Part shown: in pieces, positions 16,191-23,018 of the stretch
Position numbering within the stretch: position 1 is the stretch's first letter
How the letters are laid out: every line of letters starts with the position of its first letter
NCBI RefSeq assembly: GCF_029011175.1
Contig: NZ_CP118946.1
Coordinates: 1,980,680 to 2,044,679 of the forward strand
Direction: 5' to 3'
Origin: Winkia neuii
GTDB lineage: Bacteria; Actinomycetota; Actinomycetes; Actinomycetales; Actinomycetaceae
DNA: 64,000 nt
The notes under the pieces: generated by a model
What the model was told of the DNA's origin: nothing
Databases searched by the model: none
The model's input: the letters and a program-made list of their open reading frames with translations, nothing else
Made by a program: the position numbers and the translations under genes

Positions 16191-16745
16191 TTAGTTTAGG
16201 AAGTCGTCATCAGCGGCGAAGGCACCGAAGTCAGTCTCAGCGCTCACGCGCCCACCGCCAAGGCTCTCGCCGTCACGGGTCTTTTGAATGTTCCCGAGCC
16301 CGCAGGCGATACCGCGGTTGCCGTTCGTGTTAAACGCATAGAAGGACAGGGATACGCGCGCGTAGCAGCCCGAGTACACCTCGGCGCGATCCAGGATCGG
16401 GGCGACGCTCTGATCGACGATCTGCGGAGCGGTCAGCGAGTTGGCGTTGAGGAAGTAGGCGCCCTTGTAGGCTTCGTCGTCGCGCTCAATATCTCCGTCA
16501 CGCAACGGGAGCTTGAGGGCGGCCTTGTTGGGTCGCTTACCACCAAACTTGGCCGTCCCGGCGTCGATCGCGGCGTCGATGGCCTTCTCGATCGCGGCAA
16601 TGGTGGCGGTGTCGGACTTGGGGATGATCAGGGAGACGGAGTACTTGGGTTTGCCTCCCTGGATGGAGTTCGGCTCCCACACATGCGCATAGCTGAGGCG
16701 AACTTCGCCGGTGACGATACGGGTCGGATTAGTTGTAGTTGTCAT
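16191..16745 (-). CDS. DUF2815 phage protein (ssDNA-binding-like)
   Basis: 184 residues beginning with TRIVTGEVRLSYAHVWEPN and with KYSVSLIIPKSD, PLRDGD and ARVSLSFYAFNTNGNRGIACGLGNIQ, the conserved blocks of DUF2815. Proteins of this family sit between DUF2800 and polA in many Gram-positive phages and are thought to bind single-stranded DNA; that role is by family association. The acidic C-terminal tail (AADDDFLN) fits an SSB-like protein that recruits partners. Confidence 0.88.
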   Translation of the reverse strand: MTTTTNPTRIVTGEVRLSYAHVWEPNSIQGGKPKYSVSLIIPKSDTATIAAIEKAIDAAIDAGTAKFGGKRPNKAALKLPLRDGDIERDDEAYKGAYFLNANSLTAPQIVDQSVAPILDRAEVYSGCYARVSLSFYAFNTNGNRGIACGLGNIQKTRDGESLGGGRVSAETDFGAFAADDDFLN

Positions 16746-16767
16746 GATCTTTTCTGCTTTCTACTTG

Positions 16768-17904
16768 TTACTTGTTGGGTTGAAAATCGGTGGCCGCACT
16801 CACCAGATCAAGCGCTGGCCGTTTATCGGATGCAGGGACCAATGTGGGTTTGCCTGCAGGTTTGGTCACGAGATCACCGAGGATCTCGTTGAAGGCGGGT
16901 TTACCCATCAGCTTTTCCATGGCTGTGAGGGTGATGAGCTTGCGATCCCAGATGTCCCTATAACCAGCCGCCTCAGCCGCCGCAGCGACGTCTTTCTCGG
17001 AGGTGTATTTGCGTACCGACCTGCCTGCGACGAGCTTGAACCCCTCAAAGACCACACCCTGATTGACAGCCTTGGAAAGCGCGTAGGCTTCCACGTCGGA
17101 TGCCCACGTTTTGAGCTGCGGAATCCTCGTGAGCACGTCAGCAATCTCCGCATCACTCAGCTCGGCCGGTGGGACGAACTCGAGCTTGGCAAGTTGAAGG
17201 TTGGCTTCGGCTCGTGCTCGACACGTTGGCGCGATACGACAGAACTGACACCACGAGCCCGGACAAAACTCACCCTCACCAGCCGAGGCCAGCTCAGCTT
17301 TCGGTTTCACCTCGGTTTCAGCCCACTGTTCGAGCTCGGCAACAGAGATTTCCCAGGTGTCGACGTTCGCCCGGCGCGGCTGATAGATCGTCACTGATAC
17401 CGTCTCGATGTCGTACAGGCTCCCGAAAGCGTGGAGCGCACCGAGCGCATACAGCATCAACTGCGGGTTGTTCACGGCTTCAACCAACACGCCTTGCCCG
17501 TATTTGAGATCAATGATCTGCAAGGTGGGTTCGGCGATGATCACGCAATCCCCGGTGCCAAAACTGCCAGGAACAATGTGGGAGAAGTCCAGGCGCTGTT
17601 CGATCAGCACCTGCGGATCGCCACAGGTCTCCTGGGCGATGGAGATGTGTTCTTGCACAAACGACACATAGTCGTCGGTCAAGGTTTCCATCTCGTCATC
17701 AATCCAGGCCGAGACCGGACGCTTCGAGCGCTGCTTGAGAGCCCTGCGGAGTTTGTGCTCCGCCAAGGCATGAGCGGCGGTTCCTTGCTCAGCAGCAGCA
17801 GACGTTGACTCCGGCTCATCCGATTCGAGCCGAGCTGAAGGTGTGCAGTTGAGCCACCTGTGTGCCCCAGATGCCGAGAGGAGGGCGTGGTCAGACGGTG
17901 TCAT
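16768..17904 (-). CDS. DUF2800 phage protein (PD-(D/E)XK nuclease-like)
   Basis: 378 residues. The N terminus HALLSASGAHRWLNCTPSARLE is the DUF2800 signature. GTGDCVIIAEPTLQIIDLKYGQG carries the D ... DxK residues of an AddB/Cas4-type nuclease core, followed by PQLMLYALGAL, and the cluster CPGSWCQFCRIAPTC is the usual four-Cys iron-sulphur-like motif. Probably a recombination exonuclease acting with DUF2815. The ATG at 17904 is favoured by AAGGAG seven bases upstream, inside the end of the preceding gene (14-base overlap). Confidence 0.88.
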   Translation of the reverse strand: MTPSDHALLSASGAHRWLNCTPSARLESDEPESTSAAAEQGTAAHALAEHKLRRALKQRSKRPVSAWIDDEMETLTDDYVSFVQEHISIAQETCGDPQVLIEQRLDFSHIVPGSFGTGDCVIIAEPTLQIIDLKYGQGVLVEAVNNPQLMLYALGALHAFGSLYDIETVSVTIYQPRRANVDTWEISVAELEQWAETEVKPKAELASAGEGEFCPGSWCQFCRIAPTCRARAEANLQLAKLEFVPPAELSDAEIADVLTRIPQLKTWASDVEAYALSKAVNQGVVFEGFKLVAGRSVRKYTSEKDVAAAAEAAGYRDIWDRKLITLTAMEKLMGKPAFNEILGDLVTKPAGKPTLVPASDKRPALDLVSAATDFQPNK

Positions 17905-18304
17905 TAGCAATCTCCTTCGCCTGTTCGAGCAGCCAGCCGAACTTCGACGGATCCACCGCTGAGAGCTTGTCCGCACCAGCCTCGACGATCAGCTCACGAA
18001 CCTTTGCGGTGTGGCCTTGCGCTGAGAGCTCGGAAAGAAAAGCACGTACTTCTTCGAGCGCCACTACCGGTTCAGGTTCAACCTCCGGCTCGTCCGCGAG
18101 TAGTTCTGGCTGGCTGTGCACAGCTGGGATGGTTTCGAAGGGTTCCTTGATCTGCAGGGCAAGCTCTGGGCGTTCACCAGGCATTCCTGCGTGGTCTTCG
18201 AAACTCTCCTCAACGATCTGCTGAGCCCGCGCAAGCAAATCGGCGAGCGACCGCAGCGCCTGGTTCCCATCACGAATAAAGGCATTGAGCTGTGACATCA
18301 TCAT
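17891..18304 (-). CDS. Small acidic phage protein, unknown
   Basis: 137 residues with a central Glu/Pro-rich linker (ADEPEVEPEPVV) and a C-terminal segment LEEVRAFLSELSAQGHTAKVRELIVEAGADKLSAVDP. The C-terminal pattern is shared with phage proteins often mislabelled as rRNA biogenesis protein rrp5. It precedes DUF2800 in the operon, so it may assist replication or recombination; no function can be assigned. Three successive ATGs begin the frame; the first overlaps the previous stop (ATGA). Confidence 0.72.
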   Translation of the reverse strand: MMMSQLNAFIRDGNQALRSLADLLARAQQIVEESFEDHAGMPGERPELALQIKEPFETIPAVHSQPELLADEPEVEPEPVVALEEVRAFLSELSAQGHTAKVRELIVEAGADKLSAVDPSKFGWLLEQAKEIANDTV

Positions 18305-18537
18305 TTGGACTCACCCGTCTTGAGAGCATCAGCCAATGCCATGAGGTCGTCATCGGTGTTTTCGGTGATGTCGATCTGCTTGACCGAATCACCAGGAACA
18401 AGAATCATGACTTTGCGCGGGCTACCAAGCAGTAGGCGCATGAACCGTTCACGCAGCGTCACGTTCTTAGTTGCGACGATTCCGGGGTCGTCAGGGATAC
18501 GCCGGGCAATATGAAGCTTGAGACTATGTCGAGCCAT
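18301..18537 (-). CDS. Small phage protein, unknown
   Basis: 78 residues, basic N-terminal half (HSLKLHIARRIPDDPG, LRERFMRLLLGSPRK) and acidic C terminus. No family recognised. GAAAGG lies before the ATG, and the stop overlaps the next gene, so it is the first gene of the DUF2800 operon. Repeat copy C is about 55 bases upstream of its start. Confidence 0.65.
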   Translation of the reverse strand: MARHSLKLHIARRIPDDPGIVATKNVTLRERFMRLLLGSPRKVMILVPGDSVKQIDITENTDDDLMALADALKTGESK

Positions 18538-18555
18538 CGGGCTTACCTTTCTTCC

Positions 18556-19233
18556 TCATTTGTGGGAGTAGCCCGGTTGGCTTCTCCCTTTCACCCCACT
18601 GCCGACACCACCGAAAGTGTTAAATCGGGCATCCTCAACCGCCTGTCGAATCAGCGGTTTTACCTCTGCCACTAGCTGCGATACCCGAGCACGGGTCAAC
18701 CCCATATCGCGTGCCACCTGCGCCTGATTGAGCTTGTCGGTTGCAAGAAGGCGCGTCATCACCTCATGATGCTGAGGATCCAAACCAGCGATGACGCCAC
18801 GCATAGCCTCGAGCTCACGGGTGTGCTCGACGCTGTCCTCGCGTTCGATGACCTGGTCTTCAGCGCTGATACCCGGTGAAGCTGGATCAAGGTCGATGTC
18901 GAGCATCTGCTCATACGAAAACGGCTTGTTATTCGGGACGCGGCATCCACGTCGAGGACCGCACTCAGCCCCGCACGTGCATGTCTTCTTACCCTTGCCG
19001 CGATCGGCGCGAACCGCCTTATGCGTGGCCGCTTCTTCTGCGTTCCACAACTCGTCGAGAATCTTCTGCGGTGTGCGGGGCTTGACCTGGTTGAGTGGAA
19101 CACCAGTTGTGGCGGCGCGTTGCTGGCGGTCGGTTGCGATCATGAGAGCGAACTCGCCAGGGTCAATGTCGAAAGTGTCAGTGATGGACTCGTTCTTGTT
19201 GTTATCTGCTTCGTGCCTGAAGGTGACCTTCAT
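18556..19233 (-). CDS. Sigma-70-like phage regulator with region-4 helix-turn-helix
   Basis: 225 residues. The C-terminal half reads as a sigma region 4: IAGLDPQHHEVMTRLLATDKLNQAQVARDMGLTRARVSQLV contains the helix-turn-helix. The middle has a Cys cluster KTCTCGAECGPRRGC, which may bind metal, and an acidic linker. It lacks a clear sigma region 2, so it is more likely an activator or partial sigma than a full factor. It is the first large gene of the minus-strand early block. Its last codons overlap repeat copy C, giving the tail FNTFGGVGSGVKG. GGAGATCC precedes the ATG. Confidence 0.75.
   Translation of the reverse strand: MKVTFRHEADNNKNESITDTFDIDPGEFALMIATDRQQRAATTGVPLNQVKPRTPQKILDELWNAEEAATHKAVRADRGKGKKTCTCGAECGPRRGCRVPNNKPFSYEQMLDIDLDPASPGISAEDQVIEREDSVEHTRELEAMRGVIAGLDPQHHEVMTRLLATDKLNQAQVARDMGLTRARVSQLVAEVKPLIRQAVEDARFNTFGGVGSGVKGRSQPGYSHK
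18591..18626 (-). repeat. Phage leader repeat, copy C
   Basis: Plus strand TCACCCCACTGCCGAC, ACCACC, GAAAGTGTTAAATC. It overlaps the 3' end of the sigma-like gene and lies upstream of the 78-residue gene that heads the DUF2800 operon. Confidence 0.7.
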
Positions 19234-19294
19234 CGAAGGATCTCCATTTCTCCGGGAATCCCGGTGATGTGGAGACCTGATCTGTTTGGCTCAG

Positions 19295-19413
19295 ATCACT
19301 AGTGAGAACTGCTAGGAAGACGACAAAGGCGAGCCACCCCACACGCCCCTCAGCAAAGAGGGGTTGGGTGAGGTGACCCGCCGAGCGCTCCCAGAGCAGG
19401 TCTCACTAGTGAT
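19295..19413. promoter_or_regulatory. Paired TCACTAGTGA palindromes in an 18-bp inverted repeat
   Basis: ATCACTAGTGAGAACTGC (19295-19312) and, inverted, ATCACTAGTGAGACCTGC (19396-19413) match at 17 of 18 positions; each contains the perfect palindrome TCACTAGTGA. Between them lies a CCCCTC/GAGGGG hairpin. This is the upstream region of the sigma-like gene, so these look like operator sites for an early-gene regulator or a DNA looping pair. Function is inferred. Confidence 0.55.
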
Positions 19414-19585
19414 TTGTTTGTCTAACCCCCACGGCCTGCACCCGCCATAGGGCTTGCTCATCCGCCAGATGAGCTCCCGAACAATCACGCTCAGGCTTGG
19501 AGAACGTCAGTGCCGGTGGCCACCAGCACTACCGTCCCCACCCACCCGGTCCGAACTGTGTCGAAACCGAGTGGGCTGTGTACGA
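19414..19585. other. Gap with two further palindromes, no gene
   Basis: GCTCAT/ATGAGC at 19456-19474 forms a small hairpin. At 19509-19530 AGTGCCGGTGGCCACCAGCACT is a 22-bp palindrome, written here as AGTGC, CGGTGGCCACCA, GCACT, with one mismatched pair. It follows the stop of the minus-strand basic protein and may end its transcript or bind a protein. Confidence 0.35.
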
Positions 19586-19858
19586 CTACTTGCCGCGCTT
19601 GGACGGCTTAGTCTGCGCTAATGCCGAGGCGGCAACGGACTTGGTCCGCGCCGAAGAACGGCCATCGCGCAGCACAGCTGATGCCTTGCGTGCCACAGCA
19701 CGCGATGTCTGCTTACGGTTCCTACCCACGCTCTTCACCTCCTTCGCTCTCGCTACGACACCCACCACCACTTGGTGCGTGTTCATGAGCGTTCGCGCGA
19801 GTCGGCGTGCGATAATGAGATGACAGTTGCTCGTCTCGTCGGCTCGTGTTTTGCTCAC
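19586..19858 (-). CDS. Small basic (histone-H1-like) phage-associated protein
   Basis: 90 residues rich in Arg, Lys, Ala and Ser, beginning (GTG start) SKTRADETSNCHLIIARRLARTL and ending SVLRDGRSSARTKSVAASALAQTKPSKRGK. The C-terminal pattern (VLRDGRSS...KSVAASALAQ) recurs in small proteins of other actinobacterial mobile elements as far as I recall, which is why I accept it; no function is known and no strong ribosome site is seen. Its charge suggests nucleic acid binding. It is divergent from the defence operon. Confidence 0.6.
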   Translation of the reverse strand: MSKTRADETSNCHLIIARRLARTLMNTHQVVVGVVARAKEVKSVGRNRKQTSRAVARKASAVLRDGRSSARTKSVAASALAQTKPSKRGK

Positions 19859-19881
19859 ATACTCATCAAACGCTGTGGTTT

Positions 19882-19941
19882 TGGGACTTCAGATCGGTGA
19901 GGGAAGCAAAAACTGGGACTTCTGGGACTAGTTTTGGGACT
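19882..19941 (+). promoter_or_regulatory. Four TGGGACT direct repeats before the defence operon
   Basis: TGGGACT at 19882, 19914, 19923 and 19935, same orientation, with start-to-start spacings of 32, 9 and 12 bases. They end about 23 bases before the first start codon of the operon. They look like binding sites for a regulator, possibly one of the operon's first two products. No confident -10 could be assigned. Confidence 0.55.
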
Positions 19942-19964
19942 CGGCATAGAGGAGCGTGACGCAT

Positions 19965-20813
19965 ATGGGTTTGCCCGAGTTTTGTCGCGCTGTTTATAAG
20001 CGGAAGAGTCCCATCACTAACCAGGCAAAATTCGTCCAAGCCGTATTCCAACACGCTGGCAGCGCAGAGCGGTTAGATGACGAGTACGCACGCAAGATCT
20101 TCACCGGAGCAAAACCGATCTCCGAACCGCAATACGAATCATTTTCAACGCCGGTGAACAAGAAATCTTTGCATGATTTCCTTCTTAGCCACCTGAGGCC
20201 CCTCCCAAGCACGAAGCGCACGTTGGATGATCGTTGCCAAGAAGTCGGCAAAGACGCCGGGCTGCCCTCAACCCTCACTATCGAACCAGAAGCGTTCATT
20301 TGGGCACTCACAGATTGGTTCGACGCGATCATCCACGATCCAAACCATTGCGATGTCCTCGAACACTGCTACCGACTTCGCCTTGAAGGCCAGGAACCAG
20401 ACGAGATCAACCCTGCACCGCAGCCGCTCTATCAAGGAGATCGCGTCGACGTGACGGAACCGCCCGCACTGCAAAAACACAAGCCAGGATTTTGGGCCGA
20501 GTTCACTCACACATGGACACTGCGCAACGTTGGCAGCATCGACTGGACCAGTCGGACACTCGTCTGTACGAATCCAACAGACCCGCGAATACGACCCGTC
20601 GGCACCAAACAAATCGCCATTCCTGAAAGCCCACCAGCGACAAGAAAGTTCATCAAGATTTCTTGCACGTTTCGGGCGCAAGGCTACGAAGGAGCAGCCT
20701 CAAGCCACTGGGAAATGCGCAACCAGGAAGGCGAGAACTGCTTCCCTCAAGCGACTACAACATTCAATGTCGATGCCACAGTTATTAACCCGGATCTTCA
20801 CTCGACAAGGTAG
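19965..20813 (+). CDS. NBR1-Ig-like domain protein heading the defence operon
   Basis: 282 residues. The C-terminal ~110 residues fit the NBR1-Ig-like (FW) domain: FWAEFTHTWTLRNVGSIDWTSRTLVCTN, then IPESPPATRKFIKISCTFRAQGYEGAASSHWEMRNQEGE, with the conserved Trp residues and a Pro-rich lead-in. The N-terminal 150 residues are helical and unassigned, with PEFCRAVYKR...ARKIFTGAKPISEPQYE resembling an HTH-like fold. Bacterial FW domains are known fused to HTH regions, but roles are unclear. The ATG at 19965 is preferred over a GTG at 19956 because AGAGGAG lies ten bases before it. The next gene starts three bases after the stop. Confidence 0.7.
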   Translation: MGLPEFCRAVYKRKSPITNQAKFVQAVFQHAGSAERLDDEYARKIFTGAKPISEPQYESFSTPVNKKSLHDFLLSHLRPLPSTKRTLDDRCQEVGKDAGLPSTLTIEPEAFIWALTDWFDAIIHDPNHCDVLEHCYRLRLEGQEPDEINPAPQPLYQGDRVDVTEPPALQKHKPGFWAEFTHTWTLRNVGSIDWTSRTLVCTNPTDPRIRPVGTKQIAIPESPPATRKFIKISCTFRAQGYEGAASSHWEMRNQEGENCFPQATTTFNVDATVINPDLHSTR

Positions 20814-20815
20814 GG

Positions 20816-21049
20816 ATGATGAGCGAAGCTGAATTAGAAAACTGGGTCACCATGAAAGAAGCACAAGCTCACCTCGGTGTGCGCCGGGAAACCATCACGA
20901 AATGGATCGTGACGCACAATCTTCCCGCCTACAAGGTCGGCAGGGTGTGGAAGTTCAAACTCTCAGAAATCGACGAATGGGTCCGCACCGGTCAAGCCGC
21001 AGAAGAACCACATCCCAACAACCCTCACGAGCCTAAGGAGGAACGCTAA
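20816..21049 (+). CDS. Excisionase-type helix-turn-helix protein
   Basis: 77 residues with a MerR/excisionase-like winged HTH: WVTMKEAQAHLGVRRETITKWIVTHNLPAYKVGRVWKFKLSEIDEWV. This class includes Xis and small regulators found beside restriction genes. AAGG lies just ahead of a double ATG. Its TAA overlaps the mod start (TAATG), so the two are translationally coupled. A natural candidate to bind the TGGGACT repeats and set operon expression; this is inference. Confidence 0.88.
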   Translation: MMSEAELENWVTMKEAQAHLGVRRETITKWIVTHNLPAYKVGRVWKFKLSEIDEWVRTGQAAEEPHPNNPHEPKEER

Positions 21050-23007
21050 TGCCAGAACTGAACTGGGTCGGCAAAGACAAGGTGATCACCCACCACCTCG
21101 ACGTTCCCTACCGCGTCCTCGACCGCCAATACTCATATGACGAGCACGGCCAACACGATGCGGACAACGGCTCACAGAACATGATCATTCATGGCGACAA
21201 CCTCGAAGCCCTCAAAGCTCTACTACCAAAATACGAAGGCAAGGTTGACTGCATTTATATCGATCCTCCCTATAACACAGGCAACGAAGGCTGGATCTAC
21301 AACGACGCCGTCAACGACCCACGAATCAAGAAATGGCTTGGCGAAGTCGTCGGCAAAGAAGGCGAAGACCTCTCCCGCCATGACAAATGGCTATGCATGA
21401 TGTACCCACGCCTGCGGCTGTTGCAGCGTTTGCTTGCGCCGACTGGCGCTATTTTTGTTTCGATTGATGACAATGAGGCTGCCCACCTGAAGGCTATGTG
21501 TGACGAGATCTTTGGGGCTCGTTGTTTCGTGGCTGATATTTCGTGGCAGCGCACCTATTCGACCCGTAATGATTCCAAAGGCATTCCAGCGGAAGTTGAG
21601 CACTTGTTCGTGTTCTCCAAACAGCCCGACTGGAACCCCAACAAACTCGAACGCACCGACGAGATGGACGCTAGGTATTCAAATCCCGACGGTGACAGTT
21701 CAGCATGGAAGAGCGGAGATGCGACGGCTCCAGGTGCAGCTACGCATCAGGGGATGGTGTACGCAATCCAACACCCAATTTCAGGGAATTTTATCTATCC
21801 AGCTCAGAGTCGATGCTGGACTTTTGAGCAGCCGGAAATGCTTCGGATCATGTCTGGCTGGACTAATTACGAGTTGCGGGACTTGGATGACACTGCAGAA
21901 CGGGCGAGAGTCTGTGGTGTTGATCCTGCCGAGGTCAAGCCGGGCGTCATGGGCATCGTTCTTGCCAAACCACTGGACCAAGCTCGAGCTGACGCCCAAA
22001 CCGTCTACGAGCGCGGTCGATGGCCACGGCTCTACTTCACAAAGGCGGGCCTGGGCGGAATTGCACGGAAGATCTATCTCGATCAGGTAGAAGGCCTGCT
22101 GCCAACGAACTTCTGGTCATACGAGGTTTCGGGGCACACGGATGAGGCGAAGAAGGAGGTCCGGGCGATCTTCGATGGCCGTGTCGCGTTTGATACTCCG
22201 AAGCCAACCCGGCTTATCGAACGGATCTTGAAGATCGCGACTAAACCTGGGGACATTGTCCTCGACTCATTTGCGGGGTCTGGTACGACGGGCCATGCAG
22301 TGCTCAACGTCAACAAGGCTGATAAGGGCGAGCGTTCGTTTATCCTTGTCGAGCTAGGTGATTATGCCGACTCAGTGACCGCTGAGCGTGTCCGTCGCGC
22401 GATCACTGGATACAAGGGTGAGTCTGAAGAATCTATCACGCTGTACGAGCATAAGCTCACGTTGGCGGCGATGAAGAAAGCCGATGGCCTGCTCGCCGAG
22501 GCGAACAAGATTTATGAGGAGTCTCAGGGCAAGTACACCAAGGTCTCCCGCCCGAAGATCGCCACGAAAGTGACAGGTAAATCGGGTAGCTCCTATCTAC
22601 AAGTTGTCGCGACGCAGTCACACGACCATGATGTTTCGGGTACGGGAGGTGACTTCTCCTTCTATGAGCTTAGCGCGCCGCTTCTTGTTGATGGTGACTT
22701 GAACCCAGACGTGCCGTTGGATCGAGTGTGCGAATACATCTGGTTCACCGAGACAGGACAGGCGTTCTCGAATCCGACCAGTGCTCATCCGTATTTCTTA
22801 GGACGGCATGAGGATGCGTCGTTGTTTTTCGTGTATGAGCCGGATCGGGCAACGGTTTTGGATCGTGACTATCTGGCTTCGATCCCTCCTGAGTGCGCCG
22901 CCGGTTCGTATGTGATTTATGCCGATACCTGTTTGTTGTCTGATGAGGAGCTGCGCGCTCTGAATATCACGTTCAAGAAGATCCCTCGGGATATCACCCG
23001 TCTCTAA
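21049..23007 (+). CDS. mod: Type III restriction-modification methyltransferase (Mod)
   Basis: 652 residues, N6-adenine methyltransferase of the beta class: catalytic DPPYNTG at residues 72-78 precedes the SAM-binding DSFAGSGTT at about residue 406. The central region holds the target-recognition domain, beginning around WQRTYSTRNDSKGIPAEVEHLFVFSKQPDW. The protein methylates one strand of the recognition site and directs the Res subunit. All key motifs are intact. It starts on the stop of the HTH gene and is followed 11 bases after its stop by res. Confidence 0.95.
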   Translation: MPELNWVGKDKVITHHLDVPYRVLDRQYSYDEHGQHDADNGSQNMIIHGDNLEALKALLPKYEGKVDCIYIDPPYNTGNEGWIYNDAVNDPRIKKWLGEVVGKEGEDLSRHDKWLCMMYPRLRLLQRLLAPTGAIFVSIDDNEAAHLKAMCDEIFGARCFVADISWQRTYSTRNDSKGIPAEVEHLFVFSKQPDWNPNKLERTDEMDARYSNPDGDSSAWKSGDATAPGAATHQGMVYAIQHPISGNFIYPAQSRCWTFEQPEMLRIMSGWTNYELRDLDDTAERARVCGVDPAEVKPGVMGIVLAKPLDQARADAQTVYERGRWPRLYFTKAGLGGIARKIYLDQVEGLLPTNFWSYEVSGHTDEAKKEVRAIFDGRVAFDTPKPTRLIERILKIATKPGDIVLDSFAGSGTTGHAVLNVNKADKGERSFILVELGDYADSVTAERVRRAITGYKGESEESITLYEHKLTLAAMKKADGLLAEANKIYEESQGKYTKVSRPKIATKVTGKSGSSYLQVVATQSHDHDVSGTGGDFSFYELSAPLLVDGDLNPDVPLDRVCEYIWFTETGQAFSNPTSAHPYFLGRHEDASLFFVYEPDRATVLDRDYLASIPPECAAGSYVIYADTCLLSDEELRALNITFKKIPRDITRL

Positions 23008-23018
23008 GGAGTTTGGTC

